A DNA stretch of 64,000 nt from Streptomyces sp. ST2-7A (GTDB lineage: Bacteria > Actinomycetota > Actinomycetes > Streptomycetales > Streptomycetaceae). Below the pieces are notes generated by a model that did no database searches, was not told the DNA's origin, and saw only the letters and a list, made by a program, of their open reading frames with translations. Position numbers and translations under genes: made by a program. This document shows, piece by piece, positions 10,843-19,931 of this stretch. Within the stretch, counting starts at the first letter, position 1. Each line of letters opens with the position of its first letter. The stretch is taken from the NCBI RefSeq assembly GCF_021390475.1, contig NZ_JAJUWS010000016.1:1-64000 (forward strand), given 5' to 3'.

Positions 10843-10881
10843 CGAGCGGGGCCGGGAGGCGATGCCCCCCGGCCCCGCTCG
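10843..10881 (-). terminator. Intra-operon hairpin between binding protein and permeases
   Basis: Perfect 14-bp stem (CGAGCGGGGCCGGG and complement) with an 11-base loop in the 227-base gap after the binding-protein stop. Such hairpins commonly stop most transcripts or protect the upstream message so that binding protein exceeds permease. Confidence 0.75.
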
Positions 10882-10983
10882 TGCTGTGGTGTCGCGGTCG
10901 CCGCGTCGTGGATCCGGCTTCGGGGCCGGATCACTCCGCGTGCGGTGGACGGCGTACTCCCGCGGGGCTCACCCCGCCGGGAG

Positions 10984-12813
10984 TCAGCCGATCCGCCACT
11001 CCGGCTGGTTCCAGACGTAGCTGTCCTGAGCCGGGCTCGGCTTCACGTTCTCCAGGTTGTCGGCGTAGGCCAGCAGACCCGGGTGGGCGAACAGCGGGAT
11101 GGTGACCAGGTCCTCCCACAGGATCCGCTCGACCTCGTAGATCAGCTCGGCCTGCGCGTCCAGGTCGGTGGTCTCCAGGATCTCCGACAGGACCTCGTCC
11201 AGCTCCTCGTTGGCGTAGCAACCGTTGTTGTTGCCCTTGCCCTCGGGGGTGCACTCGGCGCTGCGGAAGGTGGAGTTCCAGCCGCTCACCTGGGCGGAAC
11301 CGACCCAGGCGTACATCGCCACGTCGTAGGTGTTCTGGGACAGACCACCGTCGAGGTCGAAGAAGTTGGCCTCGAAGTACGGCTGGATGTCGAAGCCGGC
11401 CTCGTCGCAGCTCTCCTTGATGAGCTGGGCGGTGTTCTCGCGGCGCTGGTTGTCGGCGATGGCGCCGATGCGGACGGTGGTGCCGACGGCGTCGGCCTCC
11501 TCCAGCAGGTCACGGGCGGCCTCGATGTCGGCCTGGCCGTACTGGTCGCCGCCGCTGTACTCCACGGCCGCCTCGTAGTTCGGCTCGAACGGCGCGACGT
11601 TGCGGACGTCCTGCGGCTCCGCGGTCTCGGCGATCGGGTTGATCAGACGCTGCACGATGACGTCGCGCGGCACACAGAGGGTGAACGCCTCACGCAGCCG
11701 GACGTCGTCGGCCAGGCTGCCGCTGTCGAAGTTGAAGTCCAGGTGCTCGTAGACGTACTGGTCGAACTCCTCCAGCACGACGCCCGGCATGGCCTGCAGC
11801 TGGTCCTTGATGTCGGCGTCCGGCTGCGGCTGGATGATCTGGACGTCACCGTTCTGCAGCGCCTGCGGCTGCTCGGTGCCCGGCACCAGTCGGTAGACGA
11901 CCTCGGCCACGCCCGGGGCCTCGCCCCAGTACTCCTCGTTGTAGGAGAGGGTGACGGTCGAGCCGGGCTCGTAGCCGCTCAGCTTGAACGGACCGGAGGA
12001 CGGCAGGAGGGACTCGTCCGGGAGCGAACCCTGGATGGTCCAGCCCTCGTTGAAGAAGGTCGCGGCCTCCTCCAGTGCGTCGACGTCCTCGTCCAGGATG
12101 GCCTGCGTGAAGTCCTCGACGCTGTCGAAGCCGCCCTGCTCGGCGACCACGTGCGCGGGCATCATCGAGGTGTTGCCACCGCTGGGACCGTTGGACTCCC
12201 AGTCGGCGTAGGGACGGTCGTAGACCAGGGTGAAGGTCTTCTCGTCGCCCTCGCAGCCGGGGGACTGGACGTCCTCGATGCCGCCGGTGCCGATGACGGA
12301 GAAGAGGGGCTGCTCCTGGGTCTCGGTCTCGCCGGTCGGCTCGCCCTCGTCGTCCAGGACGTCGACCTCGCGCTCGGTGGTCAGGTGCGCGCCCTGCTGG
12401 GCCCACCACAGCGTGGCGTCGTTGCAGTCGATCGGGACACCGTCCGACCAGACGGCGTCCTCGTGGATCGTGTACTCGACGGTCAGCGGGTCCTCGGAGG
12501 TCAGCTCATAGGTGCCGAACTCGGTGTTCCGCTGGACGGAGCCGTCCTCGCCGAAGTGCCAGAAACCGGTGGTCACCCACAGGTTGACCACGCTGTTCTT
12601 CAGCGAGTTACCGGTGGCGACGGTGTTGTTGTAGGAGTCGTACTCCTGGTCGTTGGCGACGTAGATCGAGCCGCTGGGACCGTCGCCGGTCCCGCTCGCG
12701 GCGTCGGTGTCGCCACCGTTGCCGCTGCTGTCATCGCTGCTGCACGCGGAGAGGACAAGAGCCCCTCCGAGTGCCGCGGCGACCAGTTTCGACGTTCTGC
12801 CGAATCGGGTCAT
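10984..12813 (-). CDS. Oligopeptide-binding lipoprotein (SBP family 5)
   Basis: 609 residues. Short basic N-terminus, hydrophobic stretch and lipobox LSAC (cysteine near residue 22), followed by an acidic Ser/Gly linker: an exported lipoprotein on the outer face of the membrane. The body has family-5 features: YTIHEDAVWSDGVPIDCNDA, the FKLSGYEPGSTVTLSYNEEYWG segment, and TTVRIGAIADNQRRENTAQLIK near the C-terminus. It captures peptides for the downstream permeases and resembles DppA/BldKB-type proteins; the exact substrate cannot be told. Start at 12813 has GGAAGG; upstream in-frame extension is not coding-like. Confidence 0.94.
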   Translation of the reverse strand: MTRFGRTSKLVAAALGGALVLSACSSDDSSGNGGDTDAASGTGDGPSGSIYVANDQEYDSYNNTVATGNSLKNSVVNLWVTTGFWHFGEDGSVQRNTEFGTYELTSEDPLTVEYTIHEDAVWSDGVPIDCNDATLWWAQQGAHLTTEREVDVLDDEGEPTGETETQEQPLFSVIGTGGIEDVQSPGCEGDEKTFTLVYDRPYADWESNGPSGGNTSMMPAHVVAEQGGFDSVEDFTQAILDEDVDALEEAATFFNEGWTIQGSLPDESLLPSSGPFKLSGYEPGSTVTLSYNEEYWGEAPGVAEVVYRLVPGTEQPQALQNGDVQIIQPQPDADIKDQLQAMPGVVLEEFDQYVYEHLDFNFDSGSLADDVRLREAFTLCVPRDVIVQRLINPIAETAEPQDVRNVAPFEPNYEAAVEYSGGDQYGQADIEAARDLLEEADAVGTTVRIGAIADNQRRENTAQLIKESCDEAGFDIQPYFEANFFDLDGGLSQNTYDVAMYAWVGSAQVSGWNSTFRSAECTPEGKGNNNGCYANEELDEVLSEILETTDLDAQAELIYEVERILWEDLVTIPLFAHPGLLAYADNLENVKPSPAQDSYVWNQPEWRIG

Positions 12814-13687
12814 CTTTCGGGCCTTCCGCGGTGTGATGACTTCGGGTGTGAAGTTGCCCGGAAGCCTCCTCACAGATCGCGAAGACAACAAGTGCGTACC
12901 GGAGACCGTTGTGCAGCCGAGATACGAATCAATCTGAGTTGTGACCCCGGGATCACCCGAAAGAGGGAGCAAGTCGCACAAATCCACGTCCGCGGTTCGC
13001 GGTGAGCGTGCATGACCGTTCGTAATCCGGGCGGCCCCGGGTGAACACCTGACCGGAGATGCCCTCCGGGGGGTGGAAAGTGACCCAAGATGGATCAAAT
13101 CCCCGTCGCTCCTGGACGGTTCGTGGTTCCTTGGTGAGGTGGCGGCGGGTTCGGTCCGTCCCGGGGTGACGGGCCCGCCCATCGCCCCCCGGTCGTCTCC
13201 CGTTCGCACCCCTGTACCCGCTCGTCCCCCGCGTCCGTCGGCGTCCCCTTTTCCCGTCCTCCCGTTCCGGTCCCCGCTCCTCCGGTCGCTCCGGGGTGAC
13301 GGGGGCGGAGGGTGGGAATCCCGCCGGCCGAGAAATTCGTGCTGACTACATCTTTGCATCCGCCCACCGGTGTGTCGCACCCGGTACCACCGCCCCCGGG
13401 TCCGACCCCGGTCGCTCCTTTTCTTCCCCGGGGTCGGACCCGTCACTCTTTTTCGGCCGGCCCGGGCACCGCTCCCATCCGATGTCCACCGACCGTCCCC
13501 GGGCCGGTCACCGCACTGCCACGGGATGTCCGCCCGGCGCCGCGTTTCACCTTTCCGGCACCCCGGCACCCCCGTCCGCCGGTTCCCTCGAAAACCCCGA
13601 CCTTCCGTCATCCCGCCGCCGCACCGGGGCGTTCCGCCGCCCCGTGCCCGCTCGTCCCCGCCCGCCTCCGCGCACCGGGAGCCGCTC
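12814..13687. other. Divergent intergenic region between the transporter operon and the DUF2617 gene
   Basis: About 870 bases. The part next to the binding-protein gene (12830-12990) is less GC-rich than its surroundings, as expected for promoter and leader sequence, but I cannot place a convincing -35/-10 pair. The rest is GC-rich with no supported gene. Confidence 0.5.
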
Positions 13688-14356
13688 GTGCTCAGATCGA
13701 TCAACGCCCCCTACGCCGACACCCGTCCCGCCGACCTCGCCTGGTCCCTCGACCGCCCGCCCCTGCCCGCCCTCGCCTCCCGCTCCCTGCGGTGGGGGGA
13801 CGACGAGGCCCCGCGACTCGAACTGCGCGTCCTGGGCGCCTCGCACCAGGTCCTGCTGCACCATCCGACGGGCCGGCTGGTCGAGACCGTCGCCTGCGCC
13901 CCCGACCGCACCACCCCCCTGCCGGCGGCGGTCGCCCGCCGGGACGGCGCCGTGGACTACGCCTTCTCCTCACGCGTCGAGCACCTCCCGCCGGTCGATC
14001 TCGCCGCCCGCGCCGAGGAGGTGACCGAGCTGACCGCCGATCACCCGCACGGGCTGATCGGTGTCTTCCCCGGCCGCCCCCACTCGCTCACCGCCCTGCT
14101 CGCCCACCGTCGGCCCGACGGGGTGGACTGGGAGACCTGGCACACCTACCCCGACGCGGGCGCGGTCGTCGTCACCCGGGGCCGGGTGGCCACCGGCCGT
14201 CGGGACACCGTCCCGACCGGCCTTCCGATTCCCGCCGCCCGGCGCACCCCGGAGAACCCGCGCGTCGGCACGGGCCGTCCGACGCCGTCCCGGGTCGGTG
14301 GATCGCCCCGAAGTGACGGGAGGACCCGCCCGCCGGCCGGCGGGTACGGGGAATGA
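13688..14356 (+). CDS. DUF2617 family protein
   Basis: 222 residues. The N-terminal 170 match the actinobacterial DUF2617 pattern: DTRPADLAWSLDRPPLPALA, a LRVLGASHQVLLHH strand pair, VETVAC, DYAFSSRVEHL and GLIGVFPGRPHSLTAL, then WETWHTYPDAGAVVVTR. Function unknown. The GTG start has GGGAG at a good distance. The final 45 residues are Arg/Pro-rich and low complexity. It is followed after 28 bases by the SRPBCC gene, probably in one transcript. Confidence 0.82.
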   Translation: MLRSINAPYADTRPADLAWSLDRPPLPALASRSLRWGDDEAPRLELRVLGASHQVLLHHPTGRLVETVACAPDRTTPLPAAVARRDGAVDYAFSSRVEHLPPVDLAARAEEVTELTADHPHGLIGVFPGRPHSLTALLAHRRPDGVDWETWHTYPDAGAVVVTRGRVATGRRDTVPTGLPIPAARRTPENPRVGTGRPTPSRVGGSPRSDGRTRPPAGGYGE

Positions 14357-14384
14357 CCCCCTCCCGGTGGGTAGGCTCCGGCCC

Positions 14385-15581
14385 ATGGAGCACGAGGTGT
14401 ACATCCCGTATTCCGCCGCGGAGGTGCGGACCGCGCTCGGCGACCCGGCCCGCGCCCTGGACCACGTTCCGGGGTTCCATCCCGATCCCGGCTCCGAACC
14501 CGACGCCCCCGGCGGGCGCCTGCGGGTCCGCGTCGGGGGCTCCACCATCACCTACCGGGGCACCCTGGCCGTCGTACCGCGCGGCGAGGGCTTCGCCGTC
14601 ACAGCCGAGGGGGCCGAGACGCGCGGCGACGGTGAGGTCCGGCTGACCCTGGACGTGGTGCCCCGGCCGGTCGCCGACGGCACCGGCACCACCCTCGTCT
14701 TCAGTGGCGTCCTCCACGCCGGGGGCCGTCTCGCGGACACCGAGCCCCGGCAGCGGGACGCCGCCGCCCGGCGCCTCCTGGACCGCTTCGCCGGCGCGCT
14801 GACCGCCTCCCTCGGCTCCGCCGGGGCGCGAGCCGCGAACCCGGCGGACGGCGCCCCGGGAGGCTCCGGCGGCGGTATCCCGCTGTTGGGTGCACCCGAC
14901 AGCGGCGCGGACACCTCCGACAGCGGTGGGCCCCCGGCCGACGCCGCGGCCGGGACCCTCCCCGGCGGGACCGGGGACGCGATGGCGCGCGATACGTCCG
15001 ACACCCCCGGCCGTGACTCCGGTGGAACTCCCGCCGAGGCGGCCCCCGATGGCGACGGACGCCCCTCCGGTGCCACACCGGGGGCCGGGGAGCCGGTGGA
15101 GCCCGAGGGTTCCGACGCCTCCGGCGACGCCGACCGGACCCCCGGGGAAAGCGGAACCGAAGGGGTCGGGGACGCCGAGGCGGAGAGGGCCGAGGGGCCC
15201 GACGCCGCCGAGGGGCCCGACGCCGATGACACCGCCGGATCCGACATCGAGGCGGAGCCGGCCGACGAGCCGGCCGACGACGGGTCCGGGACCGTCGACG
15301 ACACCGACATCCTGCCGCCCGGGCCCGTTCCGGTGACCGGCCCCGACCTGGTCGCCGCCGGTCCGCTCGCCCCCGAGGCCGATCTCGCCCGGCGCACCAT
15401 GATCGGCCGCAGTGCCGAGGAGGTGGACCACGCGCCCCCGCGCGGTCGTTACGCCCCCGAGCCCGGTCCCGGCGTCCTGGTCTCCGGGCGTGGCGTGCTG
15501 CGCTGGGCCGGGCCCGCCGCGGCCCTGGCGGCCGCCGCCGGGGCGGTGTTGGTCGGCCGAGCCCTGCGCCGTCGTCGCTGA
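14385..15581 (+). CDS. SRPBCC (START-like) protein with long acidic tail and C-terminal membrane helix
   Basis: 398 residues. Residues 1-145 form an SRPBCC/CoxG-like domain beginning MEHEVYIPYSAAEVRTALGDP, with alternating strands and the final amphipathic helix RRLLDRFAGALTASLG. Residues 150-360 are an acidic Ala/Asp/Glu/Gly/Pro-rich disordered region. The end has a hydrophobic segment GPAAALAAAAGAVLVGRALRRRR, which looks like a tail anchor. Such domains bind lipophilic ligands; the role here is unknown. Confidence 0.78.
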   Translation: MEHEVYIPYSAAEVRTALGDPARALDHVPGFHPDPGSEPDAPGGRLRVRVGGSTITYRGTLAVVPRGEGFAVTAEGAETRGDGEVRLTLDVVPRPVADGTGTTLVFSGVLHAGGRLADTEPRQRDAAARRLLDRFAGALTASLGSAGARAANPADGAPGGSGGGIPLLGAPDSGADTSDSGGPPADAAAGTLPGGTGDAMARDTSDTPGRDSGGTPAEAAPDGDGRPSGATPGAGEPVEPEGSDASGDADRTPGESGTEGVGDAEAERAEGPDAAEGPDADDTAGSDIEAEPADEPADDGSGTVDDTDILPPGPVPVTGPDLVAAGPLAPEADLARRTMIGRSAEEVDHAPPRGRYAPEPGPGVLVSGRGVLRWAGPAAALAAAAGAVLVGRALRRRR

Positions 15582-15661
15582 CCCACCGGCCGTTGCCGGT
15601 CGATCGAGGCCGGCGGGGCGCGGCAACTTCCCGCGAGGTCACCGGCCTCGCGGAGGGTCGG

Positions 15662-15917
15662 CGGGGCGCGGCGTTCCGCGCCGGGTCGCCGTTGCCCGCG
15701 TGGGGGCGCGGCCCTTTCCGCGGCGCGCCGTGCTCGCGTCGGGGTGAGGTGTCTCTTGCGGGGTTACCGCGCTCGCGGGGGTACCGCGCCGTCACCGGGG
15801 CGCGGCGTTCCGCGCCGGGTCGCCGGGTCCGCGCCGAGGTGCGGTGCCCCTGCGGATCGCGCACTCGCGGGGGTACCGCGCCGTCACCGGGGCGCGGCGT
15901 TCCGCGCGGGGTCACCG
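15662..15917. repeat. Palindromic intergenic repeats
   Basis: The 16-base palindrome GCGCGG-CGTT-CCGCGC occurs three times, at 15666-15681, 15800-15815 and 15892-15907. The last two sit inside a 54-base direct repeat (15772-15825 and 15864-15917) with two mismatches, a 92-base period. Related fragments lie near 15615 and 15715. The block fills the gap between the SRPBCC and aldose epimerase genes and has no coding support. Confidence 0.85.
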
Positions 15918-16023
15918 CGCCCGTCACGACGCGGGGTGTCCCGTGCCGGGGTCGGCCACGGGCGCGCGCGGCCGTCGGGGGCGCGCGCGCAACCGTTCGA
16001 GACCCTTTCGTTATCCTTGGCGG

Positions 16024-16887
16024 GTGACGACATCCGACGCGCGTTCAGACCTCGCCGGGGCCCCCGGCACCGACGCACCGACCCCGCCGGACACCGCCGT
16101 GCGGCTCACCGCCGGTGACACCGAGGTGACGGTCCTGCCCGACGAGGGCGCCCGCCTGTCCTCGCTGCGCATCAAGGGCACCGAACTGCTCCGCCCCGGC
16201 GATCGGTTCGGTTCCTTCGTGATGGTGCCCTGGTGCGGTCGCACCCGGCACGGTGAGATCCGGGACGGCGGCCGGGTCCACCAACTCCCGGTGGACGCCG
16301 GTCCGCACGCCATCCACGGCACCGTGCGGCGTCGCCGTTGGCACACCGCGGCCGTCGACGAGCACTCCGCGGCCATGGTCGTGGACCTCTCCGACCCCTG
16401 GCCCTGGCCCGGACGGGTGACCCAGACCGTGCGCCTCGCCGAGGACGGCGGCTCCCTGACCCTCGCCCTGGGCGTGGAGACCTCCGGCGACTCCTTCCCG
16501 GCCCAGGCCGGATGGCACCCGTGGTTCCTGCGCCGGCCGATCCCGGACGGCCCCGAGGCGCGGATCGACTTCACCCCCGCCTGGCAGGAGGAGCGCGGTT
16601 CGGACCACATCCCCACCGGGAAGCGGGTCTCCCCCGTACCCGGCCCCCGGGACGACTGCTTCGCCATGCCCGACGGGGTGGACGTCACCGTGGAGTGGCC
16701 CGGCCTGCTGCGGCTGCGGATCACCAGCCGCGCCGAGTGGGTGGTGGTCTACGACGAGCAGGAGGAGGCCGTCTGCGTCGAGCCGCAGACCGGTCCGCCC
16801 AACGGCCTGAACACCCACCCCCGCCTGGTGACGCAGTTGGAGCCGCTGGAGGTCACCACCACCTGGAGCTGGGAGACCCTCGGCTGA
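16024..16887 (+). CDS. Aldose 1-epimerase family protein
   Basis: 287 residues. A galactose-mutarotase beta-sandwich: DEGARLSSLRIKGTELLRPG, MVPWCGRTRHGEI (substrate arginine region), HAIHGTVRRRRW with the catalytic-type histidine, GWHPWFLRR, and the C-terminal catalytic glutamate in EAVCVEPQTGPPNGLN. The family interconverts alpha and beta anomers of free sugars in the cytoplasm. The GTG at 16024 has no ribosome site; a TATCCT hexamer ends 6 bases before it, so the mRNA may be leaderless. Confidence 0.88.
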   Translation: MTTSDARSDLAGAPGTDAPTPPDTAVRLTAGDTEVTVLPDEGARLSSLRIKGTELLRPGDRFGSFVMVPWCGRTRHGEIRDGGRVHQLPVDAGPHAIHGTVRRRRWHTAAVDEHSAAMVVDLSDPWPWPGRVTQTVRLAEDGGSLTLALGVETSGDSFPAQAGWHPWFLRRPIPDGPEARIDFTPAWQEERGSDHIPTGKRVSPVPGPRDDCFAMPDGVDVTVEWPGLLRLRITSRAEWVVVYDEQEEAVCVEPQTGPPNGLNTHPRLVTQLEPLEVTTTWSWETLG

Positions 16888-16922
16888 CCCCGATCCCGAC
16901 CCCAACTCCTCCGTCCCGACCC

Positions 16923-16956
16923 GGTTCCGCCGCCCCGCCCCCGGGGCGGCGGGACC
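16923..16956 (+). terminator. Hairpin terminator after the aldose epimerase gene
   Basis: 15-bp stem with one G-T pair (GGTTCCGCCGCCCCG against its partner) and a CCCC loop, 36 bases after the stop. Confidence 0.8.
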
Positions 16957-17054
16957 GGCCCGCGCCCCGTTCCCCCGCGGCAGCCAAGGACCACGCCGCG
17001 GCCGTCGCCGAGCCCCCGCACGGCGCGCGGCGCCCCGTCGCATAGCCTGACCCC

Positions 17055-17591
17055 ATGAGCGAGCGCGACCAGTTGCTGCGGCAGATCCGCGAGAAGGCCG
17101 TCGTCCACGGCCGGGTGACCCTCTCCTCCGGCTTGGAGGCCGACCACTACGTCGACCTGCGACGGATCACCCTGGACGGCGTCGCCGCCCCCCTGACCGG
17201 CCGGGTCATGCTCGACCTCACCGCGCACCTGGAGTACGACGCCGTCGGCGGTCTCACCCTGGGCGCCGACCCCGTCGCCGGCGCGATGCTGCACGCCGCC
17301 GCCGCGCGCGGCCGGCACCTGGACGCCTTCGTCGTTCGCAAGGCCGGCAAGGCCCACGGCCTCCAGCGTCGCGTCGAGGGTCCGGACGTCGCCGGCCGGC
17401 GGGTGCTGGCCGTGGAGGACACCTCCACCACCGGCGGTTCCGTGCTGACCGCCGTCGAGGCGCTGCGCGAGGCGGGTGCCGAGGTGGTCGCCGTCGCGGT
17501 GATCGTCGAGCGCGGCGGCGCCCCCGCCGTTGAGAAGGCCGGGCTGCCCTATCTGGCCGCCTACGATCTCGCGGACCTCGGCCTGGGCTGA
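17055..17591 (+). CDS. pyrE: Orotate phosphoribosyltransferase
   Basis: 178 residues, typical short PyrE. HGRVTLSSGLEADHYVDLRR is the N-terminal family motif; GGLTLGADPVAGAM and FVVRKAGKAHG contact orotate and PRPP; VLAVEDTSTTGGSVLTAVE is the PRPP-binding loop. It converts orotate and PRPP to OMP in pyrimidine synthesis. ATG at 17055; fbaA follows after 115 bases. Confidence 0.95.
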   Translation: MSERDQLLRQIREKAVVHGRVTLSSGLEADHYVDLRRITLDGVAAPLTGRVMLDLTAHLEYDAVGGLTLGADPVAGAMLHAAAARGRHLDAFVVRKAGKAHGLQRRVEGPDVAGRRVLAVEDTSTTGGSVLTAVEALREAGAEVVAVAVIVERGGAPAVEKAGLPYLAAYDLADLGLG

Positions 17592-17706
17592 CCGGCCGGC
17601 CGGGGTCTGGGAGGATGAGCCCGACGATGACGTCGCCACTCGCTCACCCCGGCCGCCCGTGCGGCACGGAGCCGACCCGCACACGCAGATTCCAAGGAGC
17701 GGACAG

Positions 17707-18729
17707 ATGCCCATCGCAACCCCCGAGATCTACAACGAGATGCTCGACCGGGCGAAGGCCGGCAGGTTCGCCTACCCCGCCATCAACGTGACCTCGACGC
17801 AGACCCTGCACGCGGCACTGCGGGGCTTCGCCGAGGCCGAGAGCGACGGCATCGTCCAGATCTCCACCGGTGGCGCCGAGTTCCTGGGTGGTCAGTACAA
17901 CAAGGACATGGTCTCCGGCGCGGTGGCGCTCGCCGAGTTCGCGCACATCGTCGCCGAGAAGTACCCGATCAACATCGCCCTGCACACCGACCACTGCCCC
18001 AAGGACAAGCTGGACGGGTACGTCCGTCCGCTGCTGGCCATCTCCGAGCAGCGCGTCGCCGAGGGCGGGCTGCCGCTGTTCCAGTCCCACATGTGGGACG
18101 GCTCCGCCGAGACCCTCGCCGACAACCTGGAGATCGGCCGCGAGCTGCTGGCCCGCGCCGCCGCCGCCCGGATCGTGCTCGAGGTCGAGATCACCCCCAC
18201 CGGCGGTGAGGAGGACGGGGTCACGCACGAGATCAACGACGAGCTGTACACCACCGTCGACGACGCGCTGCGCACCGCGGAGGCGCTGGGCCTGGGCGAG
18301 AACGGCCGCTACCTGCTGGCCGCCTCCTTCGGCAACGTCCACGGCGTGTACAAGCCGGGCAACGTCGTGCTCCGCCCCGAGCTGCTCAAGGACCTCCAGG
18401 AGGGCGTCGCCGCCCGGCACGGCAAGCAGGAGCCGTTCGACTTCGTCTTCCACGGCGGCTCCGGCTCCACCGCCGAGGAGATCGCCACCGCGCTGGAGAA
18501 CGGCGTGGTGAAGATGAACCTGGACACCGACACCCAGTACGCCTTCACCCGGCCGATCGCCGACCACATGTTCCGCAACTACGGCGGCGTGCTGAAGGTC
18601 GACGGCGAGGTCGGCGACAAGAAGACCTACGACCCGCGCAGCTGGGGCAAGCTGGCCGAGGCCGGCATGGCCGAGCGGATCACCCGCGCCTGCGCGGACC
18701 TGCGCTCCACCGGCACCAAGCTGAAGTGA
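17707..18729 (+). CDS. fbaA: Class II fructose-bisphosphate aldolase
   Basis: 340 residues. YPAINVTSTQTLHAALRGFAE at the N-terminus, the zinc ligand motif ALHTDHCPK, the EVEITPTGGEEDG loop, FGNVHGVYKPGNV with a second zinc histidine, and VFHGGSGS for phosphate binding: all class II signatures. Cytoplasmic glycolytic enzyme cleaving or making fructose 1,6-bisphosphate. Start has AAGGAG seven bases upstream. A very strong hairpin follows the gene. Confidence 0.97.
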   Translation: MPIATPEIYNEMLDRAKAGRFAYPAINVTSTQTLHAALRGFAEAESDGIVQISTGGAEFLGGQYNKDMVSGAVALAEFAHIVAEKYPINIALHTDHCPKDKLDGYVRPLLAISEQRVAEGGLPLFQSHMWDGSAETLADNLEIGRELLARAAAARIVLEVEITPTGGEEDGVTHEINDELYTTVDDALRTAEALGLGENGRYLLAASFGNVHGVYKPGNVVLRPELLKDLQEGVAARHGKQEPFDFVFHGGSGSTAEEIATALENGVVKMNLDTDTQYAFTRPIADHMFRNYGGVLKVDGEVGDKKTYDPRSWGKLAEAGMAERITRACADLRSTGTKLK

Positions 18730-18786
18730 TCGCCGGCGCGGCCGACCCCACTCCCCGGAGCCCGGGGTCGCCGCGCCGACATCGCC

Positions 18787-18820
18787 GCCCACGGCCCGGA
18801 CACCTGTCCGGGCCGTGGGC
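18787..18820 (+). terminator. Hairpin terminator of fbaA
   Basis: Perfect 16-bp inverted repeat (GCCCACGGCCCGGACA and complement) separated by only two bases, about 60 bases after the stop. Confidence 0.88.
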
Positions 18821-18913
18821 GTTCACGCTCCGGGGCGCGCGAGGAGGCGTGTGAGCGGGCGCGGGGGCGGGCGGGTTCGACCCCGGGCCGGAGGTCCCGG
18901 CACACTGGGGACC

Positions 18914-19327
18914 ATGGTCACGCACGAGAACCTCCTCGGGGGTCCGCCCCCGACCCACCTGCCCGACGACCCCGGTCCCCGCGAGGCCCTGGCCTCCGGC
19001 GCCGACCCGGCCGAGGTGGCCGCCGCGCACCCGTCCTCCTCGCTGGCCTGGGCCCAGCTCGCCGACGACGCCTTCGAGGCCGGTCGGCCCGTGGAGTCCT
19101 ACGCCTACGCCCGCACCGGCTACCACCGGGGCCTGGACGCCCTGCGCCGCAGCGGCTGGAAGGGCCACGGCCCGGTGCCGTGGGAGCACGAGCCCAACCG
19201 CGGCTTCCTGCGCGCGCTGCACGCCCTCGCCCGGGCCGCCGGCGCCATCGGGGAGAGCGAGGAGCACGAGCGTTGCTCGACCTTCCTCAAGGACAGCTCC
19301 CCCACCGCCGCCGACACCCTCTCCTGA
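18914..19327 (+). CDS. DUF3151 domain-containing protein
   Basis: 137 residues, the normal family length. ENLLGGPPPTHLPDD at the start and HPSSSLAWAQLADDAFEAG, VESYAYARTGYHRGLDALRR, WKGHGPVPWEHEPNRGFLRA in order identify DUF3151, an actinobacterial all-helical family of unknown function often found next to fba. ATG at 18914. It is a single-gene unit between two terminators. Confidence 0.9.
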   Translation: MVTHENLLGGPPPTHLPDDPGPREALASGADPAEVAAAHPSSSLAWAQLADDAFEAGRPVESYAYARTGYHRGLDALRRSGWKGHGPVPWEHEPNRGFLRALHALARAAGAIGESEEHERCSTFLKDSSPTAADTLS

Positions 19328-19352
19328 GCCCCTCCCGGGCCGCCACCCGGCC

Positions 19353-19388
19353 GCCGCCCCGCCCCACCCCGGGGTGGGGCGGGGCGGC
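19353..19388 (+). terminator. Hairpin terminator after the DUF3151 gene
   Basis: Perfect 18-base arms (GCCGCCCCGCCCCACCCC and complement) meeting at CCGG, 25 bases after the stop. Confidence 0.85.
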
Positions 19389-19455
19389 CGGAGGAGGCCG
19401 TGAAAGGCACGGCGGGGAGGCGGTCGAGTGCGAAGTGACATGGGGGAGTACATCG

Positions 19456-19487
19456 AGTACTTGACGTACTTACCCTCGAGGTACACC
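19456..19487 (+). promoter_or_regulatory. Promoter and likely autoregulatory operator of a toxin-antitoxin pair
   Basis: Perfect inverted repeat AGTAC-TTGAC-GTACT at 19456-19470. Its centre supplies a good -35 hexamer, TTGACG (19461-19466); a possible -10 TACACC lies at 19482-19487, spacing 15. More GTAC half-sites flank it (19448, 19480). This DNA is less GC-rich than its surroundings. Overlap of palindrome and -35 suggests repression by the downstream antitoxin. Confidence 0.55.
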
Positions 19488-19514
19488 CTGAAAGGGACTA
19501 TCGAGGAGGTCACC

Positions 19515-19931
19515 ATGTCGGCGGTGCACTACGAGAGCTATACCCGGGCGCGTGCGCACTTGAAGGATCTCCTCGATGCGGCCGACGAGGGTCGGGTTGC
19601 CACCATCCGTCGGGATTCGGGACACGCGGCGGTGGTGGACGCGGAGCGGTTGCGCCATTACCTGATGACTGTCTGCCCTTCAAGGGCGGAAGTGGTCGCC
19701 GAAGCGGGAGGCTGGTCGGTGTTTCTTCCGGGTCTCCCCCTGGCCGCCGATGGGGCAACCTTCGACGGCGCCATAGAGGAGATGGTCGAGGTGTTGCGTG
19801 AGTACGCCGAGGACTGGCAGGAGCGCCTGCGCACCGCCCCCAACCACGAGGGCAACTGGGGTCTCGTACAACTGATCGGCCTGAGTGACGACGACTCGCT
19901 GCGTGCCTGGCTGGTGGGAACCGAGCGGTGA
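19515..19931 (+). CDS. Antitoxin: Phd/YefM-like N-terminus joined to a HicB-like domain
   Basis: 138 residues. Residues 1-50 (YTRARAHLKDLLDAADEG, then a TIRRDSGHAAVVDAERLRHYL segment) look like a Phd/YefM DNA-binding domain. Residues 60-100 (GGWSVFLPGLPLAADGATFD, then AIEEMVEVLREYAEDW) resemble the partial RNase-H fold of HicB. The ATG at 19515 has a GAGGAGGT site. The stop overlaps the next gene's GTG (GTGA), the usual antitoxin-first arrangement. Domain identities are by pattern only. Confidence 0.68.
   Translation: MSAVHYESYTRARAHLKDLLDAADEGRVATIRRDSGHAAVVDAERLRHYLMTVCPSRAEVVAEAGGWSVFLPGLPLAADGATFDGAIEEMVEVLREYAEDWQERLRTAPNHEGNWGLVQLIGLSDDDSLRAWLVGTER

Noticed and set aside
10837..13005. 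722-residue plus-strand open frame over the peptide-binding protein
   Set aside because: Antisense to a clear lipoprotein gene; Val/Leu/Gly-rich shadow text.
15662..15917. CRISPR-like array
   Set aside because: Only two long copies, spacer about 38 bases with internal relatedness, no cas genes.
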